Assembly: GCA_017533545.1 (NCBI GenBank)
Contig: JAFXHW010000025.1
Span: forward strand, 1 to 5,233
Direction of reading: 5' to 3'
Origin: Clostridia bacterium
Lineage (GTDB): Bacteria; Bacillota_A; Clostridia; Oscillospirales; CAG-272
DNA: 5,233 nucleotides
The position numbers were made by a program, and so were the translations under genes. Under the pieces are notes generated by a model. The model searched no databases and was not told where the DNA came from. It worked only from the letters and a program-made list of their open reading frames with translations. Shown one piece after another: positions 1-5,233 of the stretch (position 1 is the first letter of the stretch; the number at the start of each line of letters is the position of its first letter).

Positions 1-348
1 ACCTCATTCGGAGAGATTGCGAAAAAACAATTATTCTTGTTGAAAGACCGATATCCGTATCTTGCGGTTGATAAATATGTAATTATGCCAAACCATATAC
101 ATGTAATTATGATTTTAAGATGAAGGGCGTCGGGAGCAAGCCCCCGCCCTACGATCACGGATATCGTTTGTGCATATAAATCGTTAACTACAAGAGAATG
201 TAAAAAGAACGGATTTGAAGGGGTATTATTTCAGACTTCGTTTTATGAGCATATAATTCGTGGTCGAGAGGATTACGAGGAAATTGTGAAATACATTTAT
301 GAAAATCCGCTACGATGGTACTACGACGAATTATATGCAGAGGAATAG
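1..348 (+). pseudogene. REP-associated Y1/HUH transposase (RAYT), 5' end outside window, interrupted by in-frame TGA
   Basis: Frame 1 is open from the window edge to TAG at 346-348 except for one TGA at 121-123. Before the stop, the product reads YVIMPNHIHVIMIL (76-117), which carries the HUH motif (H-I-H) of Y1 single-strand transposases. After it, the same frame gives the family's C-terminal signature: PTITDIVCAYKSLTTR (148-195), then LFQTSFYEHIIRGREDYEEI and YIYENPLRWYYDELY. A Tyr in this half is expected to be the nucleophile, but I cannot say which one. The N-terminal third, including the usual start, lies left of the window, so truncation at position 1 is only apparent. Because both halves share one frame, a single substitution would restore the gene, suggesting recent inactivation or a sequencing error. 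It is more AT-rich than the pilus genes and converges on them, consistent with an acquired element. Family members act on REP-like palindromes. Family call is secure; functional state is uncertain. Confidence 0.85.
125..149. repeat. GC-rich imperfect palindrome inside the RAYT gene (REP-like)
   Basis: GGGCG (125-129) pairs with CGCCC (145-149), and GGG (132-134) pairs with CCC (141-143), around the loop AGCAAG (135-140) with a small asymmetric internal loop. It stands out as a block of G and C in an AT-rich gene and begins two bases after the in-frame TGA. In frame 1 it encodes part of a Gly/Ala/Ser/Pro-rich linker (GASPRPT, 133-153) between the HUH half and the C-terminal half. GC-rich hairpins of this kind are what RAYTs recognise as REP sequences, so it may be a REP-like unit carried in the gene. 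That role is inferred from shape and context only. Confidence 0.5.
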
Positions 349-368
349 AGGATATTGGATATAAATCG

Positions 369-400
369 AACCCCGACAGACTTTGAAATCTGTCGGGGTT
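369..400 (+). terminator. Strong hairpin between convergent genes, likely rho-independent (possibly bidirectional) terminator
   Basis: AACCCCGACAGA (369-380) and TCTGTCGGGGTT (389-400) form a perfect 12-bp stem with an 8-base loop (381-388). It lies 20 bases after the RAYT stop codon. On the plus strand it is followed by a T-rich but interrupted tail (TTAATTATTTGTTT, 399-412). On the minus strand the tail is poorer (CGATTTAT), though the stem's own GGGGTT end helps. The minus-strand pilT gene ends at 493, so both transcripts run into this hairpin. It best fits a terminator for the RAYT transcript, with read-in termination of the pilus operon plausible. A boundary hairpin of the transposase element is an alternative. 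Confidence 0.65.
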
Positions 401-411
401 AATTATTTGTT

Positions 412-436
412 TACTGCGGGGCAAATTTGCGCAGTA
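412..436. repeat. Small inverted repeat in the convergent spacer
   Basis: TACTGCG (412-418) is complementary to CGCAGTA (430-436) across an 11-base spacer. The spacer overlaps the perfect 10-bp palindrome GCAAATTTGC (421-430), so two mutually exclusive foldings are possible. It sits about 57 bases past the pilT stop on the minus strand and just before the larger hairpin at 369-400. It could be a secondary termination or mRNA 3'-end stabilising structure for the pilus operon. It lacks a run of T on either side, so the call is structural only. The rest of the 349-492 spacer shows no gene, promoter or further structure. Confidence 0.35.
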
Positions 437-492
437 TAATCAAACTAAATTGTGATTTCTCCGCTAAGAACCTCGCCCCTTGCCTTCTTTTT

Positions 493-1547
493 TTATATCA
501 TTCTTTCGAGATGTTCGGGATCTGCCGCGTATTCGAGCGCAATTTCGCGAGTGATCTTTCCCTCGCTTACCATCTGTCTCAGGTACTGATCCATCGAGAT
601 CATGCCCTCGCTCGACGACGATGAAATTACGTTGTCGATCTGGTGGTTTTTGTTGTCACGGATCAAGGTCTTTATCGCGCTGTTCATGTACATCAGCTCA
701 AAAGCGGGCAAAAGCTCGCCGTTTTTGTCGGGAACAAGCTGCTGGGAAACGACGGTATTTAACACCGAGCTTAACTGAACTCTTATCTGGCCCTGCTGGG
801 AGGAGGGGAAGAAATCGATAATGCGGTCGATGGAATTGACCACCCCTTTTGTGTGCAGAGTGGCGATAACGAGGTGTCCCGTTTCGGCCGCCGTCATGGC
901 GGTGTACATCGTTTGCGCATCGCGCAGCTCGCCGAGCAAGATAACGTCGGGCGACTGGCGCAAGCTGCTTCGAAGGCGCTCGAATAGTCCTCGACGTCAA
1001 CCGAAATTTCGCGCTGGCTGACGATGCTCTTCTTGTGACGGTGCAGATACTCGATCGGATCCTCAAGGGTGATAATATGACAGCTTCGATTGCTGTTTAT
1101 CCTGTCGATAATGCAGGCCTGAGTTGTCGATTTGCCGCTTCCTGCGGTACCTGTAAAGAGCACCATGCCGCTTGTGAGAGCAGATATACCCATCACGCTT
1201 TCGGGCACTCCGATCTTTTTGTAATCGGGTATATCAAAGGAAACGATGCGTATTACCGCCGCCATAGATCCTCTTTGACGGTATATGCTGACGCGGAAGC
1301 GCGCAAGCGCGGGAACGGAGAAGGAAAAATCGTCGTCCACGAAATTTCCCGTCGGACGGGCGCGTCCGCTGTAATCGAATATCTCGGCAATTATTCTGTC
1401 GGTATCGTCCGCCGACAGGCTTGACGCGCCCTCGTCAAGCGGAGCAATAGCGCCGTCGATCTTTACCGACACCGCTTTTCCCGCGAGGAAAAAGAGATCG
1501 CTCGCCCCTCTCTCAACCGCCTTTTTAAGATAGTCCATCATTGTCAT
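493..1547 (-). pseudogene. pilT: Type IV pilus retraction ATPase PilT, split by a one-base deletion
   Basis: PilT is the cytoplasmic hexameric ATPase that powers pilus retraction and twitching. Reading -1 at 963/964 gives a 351-aa protein, the usual PilT length. Its N-terminus (DYLKKAVERGASDLFFLAG) matches the family. The Walker A motif GTAGSGKST is at about 133-141, the Asp box LEDPIEY at about 161-167, and SQREI follows. After the shift come Walker B DVILLGELRD (201-210), the His box TGHLVIATLHT (223-233) and the PilT-specific C-terminal AIKTLIRD (291-298), which favours PilT over PilB. As sequenced, translation leaves frame after residue 195 and stops at 894-896, giving a 217-aa product without Walker B or the His box. 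The second part is open from 963 to TAA at 493-495. I chose ATG 1547 by homology; ATGs at 1541 and 1538 are as good, and none has a clear ribosome site. A TTG at 1613 would overlap the upstream gene by 25 bases. Last gene of the operon. Confidence 0.88.
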
Positions 1548-1588
1548 ATCGTTATTTTCGGCACTCGCTGTGCCGCCTTTCAAAAAAA

Positions 1589-1981
1589 TCAGTTTGTGAT
1601 CTGTCCGTCCCAAAGGTCAATTTTTTCGTCATATCCTACCTCGCTTACCGTCTGCCAGCGCAGAACGGTCCAGCCGCCCTCGCTTGATTTAACGGTAACG
1701 TACAGCTTCTGGATATCCGAAACGGTCAAAACGTAGCTGTATTCGCCATTATCGACCTTTACCCCTTCGGGGATTTTTCCGCTTCTTATTTCGGCAAATA
1801 TGATCTCGGCCTCTTTGTCGGCCGCATAATAATTTTTGGCAGCCTCTGCCGCCTCGCGTGCCATTCTGTCGCTCGCGTTTGCTCCCGATATGCCAAGCAA
1901 GGCAAAAATCGTCATGCAGAGCACCGTTCCGATGACAATAAGCGAGATCAGTCCCACGATCGGTCTTATTTCTCTGTTCAT
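1589..1981 (-). CDS. Single-TM pilus-cluster protein, 130 aa, function unknown
   Basis: I do not recognise a named family. The protein starts MNREIRPIVGL, has one hydrophobic segment at about residues 8-31 (LISLIVIGTVLCMTIFALLG), then a short helix rich in Ala, Glu and Lys. A mostly polar C-terminal domain of about 80 residues follows, with likely beta strands (YSYVLTVSDIQKLYVTV, GWTVLRWQTV). This is the shape of a pilin or pseudopilin: N-terminal hydrophobic helix running into a helix, then a small outward-facing beta domain. It lacks the canonical Gly/Phe cleavage site and Glu at +5, so it may be an uncleaved minor-pilin-like or alignment protein. The start is well supported: ATG 1979-1981 overlaps the upstream stop as ATGA, with GGGGAGG seven bases before it. 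This implies translational coupling with the 125-aa gene. The gap to pilT is 41 bases if pilT starts at 1547. Confidence 0.8.
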   Translation of the reverse strand: MNREIRPIVGLISLIVIGTVLCMTIFALLGISGANASDRMAREAAEAAKNYYAADKEAEIIFAEIRSGKIPEGVKVDNGEYSYVLTVSDIQKLYVTVKSSEGGWTVLRWQTVSEVGYDEKIDLWDGQITN

Positions 1982-2355
1982 TCGCTCGCCTCCCCGCCTA
2001 TTCGTCCTGCCGCCAAGAGTGTGGACAAGGGTGAATCGAAGGCATCAAAGGCTGTGATCTCGGCCGACCAGAGATCGCTGTATCCGCTTTCTTCAAAGGT
2101 AATCTTTATATAAAAATCGCCGCCGTCGAAATTCATGATCACGGCGCTGTCGGGCGACGTGTCCACTCCGTCGGTGCTGTTTTTCAGCGTTTCGATGACG
2201 TTCTGCATCTCAAAAAGGGCGCGGTCGCGTAGCTCGCTCTTCTTTTCGAGCGCGTCTGCTTTGACGAAGGCATTTACGCAAAGTGCCGCCGAGACAAAAA
2301 AGACCAGCACCATTAAAATTATTTCGGTTAAAACGAGGGTCGATCTGCTTTTCAT
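1978..2355 (-). CDS. Minor-pilin-like single-TM protein, 125 aa
   Basis: The N-terminus KSRSTLVLTEIILMVLVFF runs directly into a hydrophobic helix with a Glu at residue 11 near its start. This resembles the prepilin TLxE segment, but without the preceding Gly/Phe peptidase site. The helix (about 7-30) continues into an amphipathic stretch (KKSELRDRALFEMQNVIETLKN), as in the long alpha-1 helix of pilins. A small C-terminal domain follows, with alternating strands (FYIKITFEE, LWSAEITAFDAF). I read it as a degenerate minor pilin or pseudopilin of the T4P machine; it has no enzyme motif. The start ATG 2353-2355 has AGGGG seven bases upstream, lying inside the end of the DUF4860-like gene four bases away. 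Its TGA overlaps the next gene's ATG. Pilin relationship is inferred from shape, context and the Glu; I cannot show it by alignment. Confidence 0.8.
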   Translation of the reverse strand: MKSRSTLVLTEIILMVLVFFVSAALCVNAFVKADALEKKSELRDRALFEMQNVIETLKNSTDGVDTSPDSAVIMNFDGGDFYIKITFEESGYSDLWSAEITAFDAFDSPLSTLLAAGRIGGEASE

Positions 2356-2359
2356 GCCG

Positions 2360-2833
2360 TCACCCCTCCCTATCCGAGCGGACGGTTAAAAGTATCTCGC
2401 CGCTCTTGCCGTTTGATGTGTATATCACTTTAAGCTTTCGGCCGTCAAGCGAAAAGGAAAGTCCGTCCATTTTGAAAAGATTTTCTCCGTCCTCGGGCAA
2501 GTGATCGATGCCGTCAAGCGAAAAAAGCTCCTTTAAATAGCCGTCGTGGCAGTATATGTAGCTGACGTAGCTTTCCCCGTCGAGCTCTTCGGTAAAGGCG
2601 AGCGCCTCGCATTGACCGATCTTTTCAAGCGAAAGGCTGCCTTTTACGTCATATTGGCGTACCTTCGTCGAAAAAAACATGGCGGCGGTGCGGCTGTCAA
2701 AGGCATCGCTTCCGCTGTTTGTCAGCTTTGCATAGCGATCGGCACAAAAGAGCACGCAAAGGAGCGTGGAAAGCGCAAAAAGAGCAAAGAGGGCAAGACT
2801 TATAAGGCTATGTACATTAAACTTTTGCTTCAT
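2360..2833 (-). CDS. DUF4860-like single-TM pilus-cluster protein, 157 aa
   Basis: The protein begins MKQKFNVHSLISLALF and has one strongly hydrophobic segment at about residues 9-31. A conserved-looking stretch follows: FDSRTAAMFFSTKVRQYDVKG, then EALAFTEELDGESYVSYIYCHDGYLKEL. This pattern (HS-, one TM, FDxRT, ST.(V/I)RQ.D, YIY..DG.L.EL) matches my memory of DUF4860 proteins, which often sit in clostridial T4P or secretion clusters. No function is established. The topology suggests a membrane anchor with the C-terminal domain outside, consistent with a minor-pilin-like or alignment role. The start ATG 2831-2833 is preferred over a non-ATG codon at 2854 because GGGAGGA lies at optimal distance before 2833. 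It follows the 94-aa gene by 23 bases and precedes the 125-aa gene by four. A Pfam search would settle the family. Confidence 0.82.
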   Translation of the reverse strand: MKQKFNVHSLISLALFALFALSTLLCVLFCADRYAKLTNSGSDAFDSRTAAMFFSTKVRQYDVKGSLSLEKIGQCEALAFTEELDGESYVSYIYCHDGYLKELFSLDGIDHLPEDGENLFKMDGLSFSLDGRKLKVIYTSNGKSGEILLTVRSDREG

Positions 2834-2856
2834 GTCTTCCTCCCTCTTTGGCATAC

Positions 2857-3141
2857 TTATTTTTCGATAATTGTTATTTCGGGCATCAGATTCGATGCCT
2901 CGACGCGGTATATAACGTCGTACAGCTCCTCGTCGATGCGCACACCGTATTTTTCGACGATGTAGTCAAGCGACGGAGGATACGCCCCCTCCGATGCGTA
3001 GCAGGCCGCGACGGCGCGGTGCAGAGCATCGTCAAGCTGCTTTACCCTTTCTCTATCGCTTCTCTTTTCGATGTACGAAAAGGCGGTGAGAGCCAAAAAG
3101 ACGGCGAAGAAAACCGCGGCAATTTTTATCAGCGTTTTCAT
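2857..3141 (-). CDS. Small single-TM pilus-cluster protein, 94 aa
   Basis: The N-terminus MKTLIKIAAVFFAVFLALTAFSYIEKR is a short membrane anchor or uncleaved signal. A helix (REVKQLDDALHRAV-like region, about 30-46) and a compact C-terminal part follow, including CYASEGAYPPSLDYIVEKYG and ending ASNLMPEITIIEK. The pattern of a helix, a Cys, then EGxYPxSLxYI resembles the start of pseudopilin globular domains, where 'YP' after the helix is common (GspG/pilin-like). I therefore suggest a small pilin-like component, but no cleavage motif or +5 Glu is present. I do not know a gene symbol. ATG 3139-3141 has GAGGG seven bases before it. Its stop-start distances are 13 bases from pilC and 23 to the DUF4860-like gene, so it is almost surely cotranscribed with both. 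Confidence 0.8.
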   Translation of the reverse strand: MKTLIKIAAVFFAVFLALTAFSYIEKRSDRERVKQLDDALHRAVAACYASEGAYPPSLDYIVEKYGVRIDEELYDVIYRVEASNLMPEITIIEK

Positions 3142-3154
3142 TGCACTGCCCTCG

Positions 3155-4186
3155 TTATCCCATCATCGACATAATGTCGGCCAAGGGGAGCATCACCGAA
3201 AGCAAAACAAATCCGATGATCAGCGACATCGTCAAAACGATGGCAGGCTCGATGAGCGATATCCGCTTTTTAAGGTTATATTCAGCCTTTTCCATAAGGG
3301 AAAGGGCGATTTTTTTCATAACGGCATCGCCGTTTCCGTTTTTCATTCCGACCGACAAAAGTCGGCTGTCAAGCGGTGAAAGTATGCCGCTTTCCTCAAG
3401 CGCCCTTGAAAGATCGGCTCCGTTTTCTGCCTTTTCGCGGCATTTTTCGCATCTTTCCTGAGCCGCCGACCCTTTTTCAAAGAGCTCCTCCCCCATTTTC
3501 AGCGTTCTGTCGGCAGTCATACCGCTTGAAAGTCCAAGCTCGAGCACGCGCACAAAATGCGCATCGGCAAACTGCTTTACCGCTCCTCGATCGCCCCTCA
3601 CCTTCGCATAGAATGCGATAAAGGCCGCGCTGAGCGAGGGGAAGGTCAAAACGAGCAGAGCGAGTATGAATATCAGCGCGATGACAGCGCCGATCGCGAT
3701 CATTGCGACGGGATAGTCTTCGGCCAGATGCAAAAGCGCGCCCGCCGCTCCGTCAAGCGAGCTGCCCAGCGAGCGGTAGACCTCGTCGAATATGGGAAGG
3801 ACCCTTACAACAAGCAAAGCCACGACGAGGAGCATGACTACGCAAAGAATGACGGGATAGGTCAAAGTGTCGCGCACCTGACGGGTGATAAGCCGGCGCT
3901 CGCGGTAGTATTGTGCTATGCTGTGAAGAACGTCCTCAAGATGTCCGCTTTCCTCGCCCACCTTCGTCATACGGCAGACGTAAACGGGAAAAACGCCCGA
4001 GCTTTCCATTGCATCCGAAAGGGATTTCCCGCCGTCAAGCATATCCTTCATCGACAAAAGCAGTTCTTTTTTGTCGGCTTCTTCGGATATGATAAAAAGT
4101 CCGTCGCTTGCCGAAATGCCCGAGTGCAGCAGCATCGAAAGCGATTCGCATACATTTTCGATTTCAGAATAAGTAAGTTTTTTCAT
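3155..4186 (-). CDS. pilC: Type IV pilus / type II secretion platform protein (PilC/GspF family)
   Basis: This 343-aa polytopic protein is the inner-membrane platform on which PilB and PilT motors act to build or retract the pilus. Two T2SSF domains are visible. The first (about 8-130) has LLHSGISASDGL, the signature VGEESGHLEDVL (76-87) and a TM segment at about 109-131 ending PIFDEVY. The second (about 207-336) repeats the pattern with LGLSSGMTADRTL, LLSVGMKNGNGD and a last TM segment at about 312-336 (LIEPAIVLTMSLIIG). A third hydrophobic segment lies at about 157-182. It is shorter than classic PilC (about 400 aa), lacking the N-terminal region before the first T2SSF domain; short forms are common in Firmicutes. 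ATG 4184-4186 follows the transglutaminase stop by 13 bases with only a weak purine-rich ribosome site. GspF of a secretion system is the alternative name, but the adjacent pilT favours T4P. Confidence 0.9.
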   Translation of the reverse strand: MKKLTYSEIENVCESLSMLLHSGISASDGLFIISEEADKKELLLSMKDMLDGGKSLSDAMESSGVFPVYVCRMTKVGEESGHLEDVLHSIAQYYRERRLITRQVRDTLTYPVILCVVMLLVVALLVVRVLPIFDEVYRSLGSSLDGAAGALLHLAEDYPVAMIAIGAVIALIFILALLVLTFPSLSAAFIAFYAKVRGDRGAVKQFADAHFVRVLELGLSSGMTADRTLKMGEELFEKGSAAQERCEKCREKAENGADLSRALEESGILSPLDSRLLSVGMKNGNGDAVMKKIALSLMEKAEYNLKKRISLIEPAIVLTMSLIIGFVLLSVMLPLADIMSMMG

Positions 4187-4199
4187 CTTCTTTTATCTT

Positions 4200-5233
4200 T
4201 CAGTAAAGATATTTTTCGGAATAATTTTTTCCGTTTCCGATGTATTCCATAATAGATTCACTCTTGTTTGCCGACGAAGCAAAGGTGGGATCCATTCTCT
4301 GCCAACTGCTTCCGTCAAAGAAGATAACGCCGTCGATCCAGCCGTCGTGCTCGCTCCAAACGCTTATCCATGCGTGATATGCGCTTGATGCGTAGCCGAC
4401 CACAAGCTTCGCAGGCACGTTCTGCGATCGGAGCATTGCCGTCATCATGGCGGCATAGTCAAAGCAGATGCCCTTTTTGCTCATGAATATCTCGTCGAGA
4501 TCGGGCAGATATCCGCTTTTCACGTTCGTCGCCTTTTCTTTGTCGTATTCGAGGTAGTCAACGACGAAATCGTAGATTATCTCGACCTTTTTGAGGTTGT
4601 CTTTGACTCCTGCCGTGATCTCTGCGGCCTTTTTGACGGCCTTGCTTTCGGCGGAGTAGCTGACGTACTGATTAGGGCGGATAAATGGAGCGAATTCATC
4701 TTTTAAGGTCACGTCAAACGATGCCGACAGCACGTTTGCGTATTTTGTGCCGCTCGCGTTCTGATAAACGGTCACCTTATAGCTTCCGTTTCCGTCGGAC
4801 AGCGGAAATATCTCCCATTTGCCAGGAGACACGTTGTAGGTGTAGGTGGTCGTCGGACCCTTAACCTGAACCTTTAACTTTTTGTCGGTGTCGGCAAGGT
4901 ATTCAGCCATGACGTACCCGTCGCCGACGTTTGAATAATCGATCACCGCCATGCTGTTGCGCTTTTCCTTGATTCCCGACGCCTCGGCGGTGGGAATATC
5001 GAAAATGGCGATCTCAGGCGTGTTGACGATTGCCGATACTTCCGATTCGACCTCAACGGTCGTTTCTTCGGCTGTCGTTTCCTCAGCGGTCGTTTCTTCG
5101 GCAGTTGTTTCTTCAGCCGTCGTTTCCTCGGCCGTCGTTTCCTCGGCAGTTGTTTCCTCAGCGGTCGTTTCTTCGGCAATTGTTTCTTCAGCCGTCGTTT
5201 CCTCGGCCGTAGTTTCCTCGGCTGTCGTTTCCT
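4200..5233 (-). CDS. Transglutaminase-like protein with N-terminal AEETT repeat stalk, 5' end outside window
   Basis: The frame is open from the right edge to TGA at 4200-4202, 343 residues visible. An ATG at 4952 is internal: the frame continues upstream without a stop. Order of parts: an AEETT repeat tract (5055-5233), an acidic linker (VEVESEVSAIVNTPEIAIF), a beta-rich, Ig-like region of about 85 residues (about 4700-4950), then a transglutaminase-like domain. The catalytic triad is visible: Cys in GICFDYA (4464-4466), His in AYHAWISV (4374-4376) and Asp in RMDPTF (4290-4292). In bacteria this fold serves as a protease, amidase or cross-linker; the substrate cannot be told here. The Thr/Glu/Ala stalk suggests an extracellular or wall-spanning position, but the signal peptide would be off-window. 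It leads directly into pilC (13-base gap), so it is likely cotranscribed with the pilus genes. Whether it acts on pilins, surface proteins or peptidoglycan is unknown. Confidence 0.88.
   Translation of the reverse strand, partial: ETTAEETTAEETTAEETIAEETTAEETTAEETTAEETTAEETTAEETTAEETTAEETTVEVESEVSAIVNTPEIAIFDIPTAEASGIKEKRNSMAVIDYSNVGDGYVMAEYLADTDKKLKVQVKGPTTTYTYNVSPGKWEIFPLSDGNGSYKVTVYQNASGTKYANVLSASFDVTLKDEFAPFIRPNQYVSYSAESKAVKKAAEITAGVKDNLKKVEIIYDFVVDYLEYDKEKATNVKSGYLPDLDEIFMSKKGICFDYAAMMTAMLRSQNVPAKLVVGYASSAYHAWISVWSEHDGWIDGVIFFDGSSWQRMDPTFASSANKSESIMEYIGNGKNYSEKYLY
5055..5233 (-). repeat. 15-bp tandem repeat encoding (A)EETT, 12 units, running off the window
   Basis: Twelve 15-base units follow without a gap from 5055; the last lacks one base because the window ends. 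On the minus strand each encodes E-E-T-T-A, with V at the last unit (5055-5069) and I for one Thr in the ninth unit from 5055 (5175-5189). Units differ mostly at synonymous third positions (ACG/ACA/ACC/ACT, GAA/GAG, GCC/GCT), so the peptide is far better kept than the DNA. The period is a multiple of three, so copy number can change without a frameshift. The tract is likely a disordered, acidic, Thr-rich spacer that could be glycosylated. The total copy number is unknown. Confidence 0.95.

Noticed and set aside
121..123. TGA in the RAYT as selenocysteine or as a reassigned codon (Trp or Gly)
   Set aside because: TGA ends three operon genes here (at 4200, 2360 and 1978) directly next to downstream starts, Trp uses TGG, and the site is a variable linker with no reason for selenocysteine.
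955..970. Programmed -1 ribosomal frameshift in pilT
   Set aside because: A -1 shift does restore the protein, but the junction GCAGCTTGC has no slippery heptamer, and PilT is not known to use recoding. A simple deletion or sequencing error is more likely.
427..1424. Several plus-strand frames (427-624, 621-821, 821-1021, 1035-1424) opposite pilT
   Set aside because: They overlap a gene with complete PilT motifs on the minus strand, show no recognisable domains and have no ribosome sites worth noting.
3557..4252. Long plus-strand open frame (231 codons) antisense to pilC
   Set aside because: The composition is odd (many His, Arg, Gln), no motif is seen, and pilC on the other strand has clear T2SSF signatures. 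It is a shadow of codon bias.
4700..4952. ATG at 4952 as the start of the transglutaminase-like gene
   Set aside because: The same frame continues upstream through a sensible acidic linker and the repeat stalk with no stop, and no ribosome site precedes 4952.
4943..5179. Minus-strand Lys/Arg/Pro-rich open frame, and a plus-strand frame at 5030-5212, as possible basic proteins
   Set aside because: They are other-frame readings of the AEETT repeat; low-complexity repeats keep all frames open. The frame linked to the transglutaminase domain is the real one.
5055..5233. Short regularly spaced repeats considered as a CRISPR array or intergenic minisatellite
   Set aside because: Units are contiguous without spacers, the period is 15 bases, and the variation is mostly synonymous within an open frame that continues into the transglutaminase domain.

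Overview
The window looks like chromosomal DNA from a Gram-positive anaerobe of the class Clostridia, probably a gut or rumen lineage near Oscillospirales/Christensenellales. This rests on the small-protein set of its type IV pilus (T4P) cluster, the DUF4860-like protein, strong AGGAGG-type ribosome binding sites and the style of its REP-associated transposase. Genus-level placement is not possible by eye. TGA is an ordinary stop here: three genes end in TGA at tight operon junctions, and Trp is encoded by TGG.

Layout: positions 1-348 (+) hold the C-terminal part of an AT-rich REP-associated Y1/HUH transposase (RAYT/TnpA_REP type). One in-frame TGA interrupts it, next to a GC-rich hairpin inside the gene. 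Positions 349-492 are a convergent intergenic spacer with a perfect 12-bp-stem hairpin, likely the shared terminator. From 493 to the right edge all genes are on the minus strand and packed like one operon. In transcription order they are: a secreted-type transglutaminase-like protein with an AEETT repeat stalk (its 5' end lies beyond 5233), a PilC/GspF inner-membrane platform protein, a 94-aa single-TM protein, a DUF4860-like single-TM protein, a 125-aa minor-pilin-like protein, a 130-aa single-TM protein, and a PilT retraction ATPase.

The cluster reads as the assembly-platform and retraction end of a clostridial T4P system. PilC is the membrane platform, PilT the retraction motor, and the four small N-terminally anchored proteins are candidate minor pilins or alignment proteins. 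The transglutaminase-like protein upstream could act on the cell wall or on surface proteins, possibly pilins, but this is inference from co-location. No pilB, pilD, pilM/N/O or canonical major pilin is visible; they may lie upstream.

Points to check: pilT carries a one-base deletion that splits it in two frames, the RAYT has one nonsense codon, the AEETT tract shows a 75-bp higher-order duplication, and the small pilus proteins lack a textbook prepilin cleavage site. Most of the window is otherwise recognisable. The least described part is the coupling of a repeat-stalk transglutaminase with T4P genes and degenerate pilin-like proteins.
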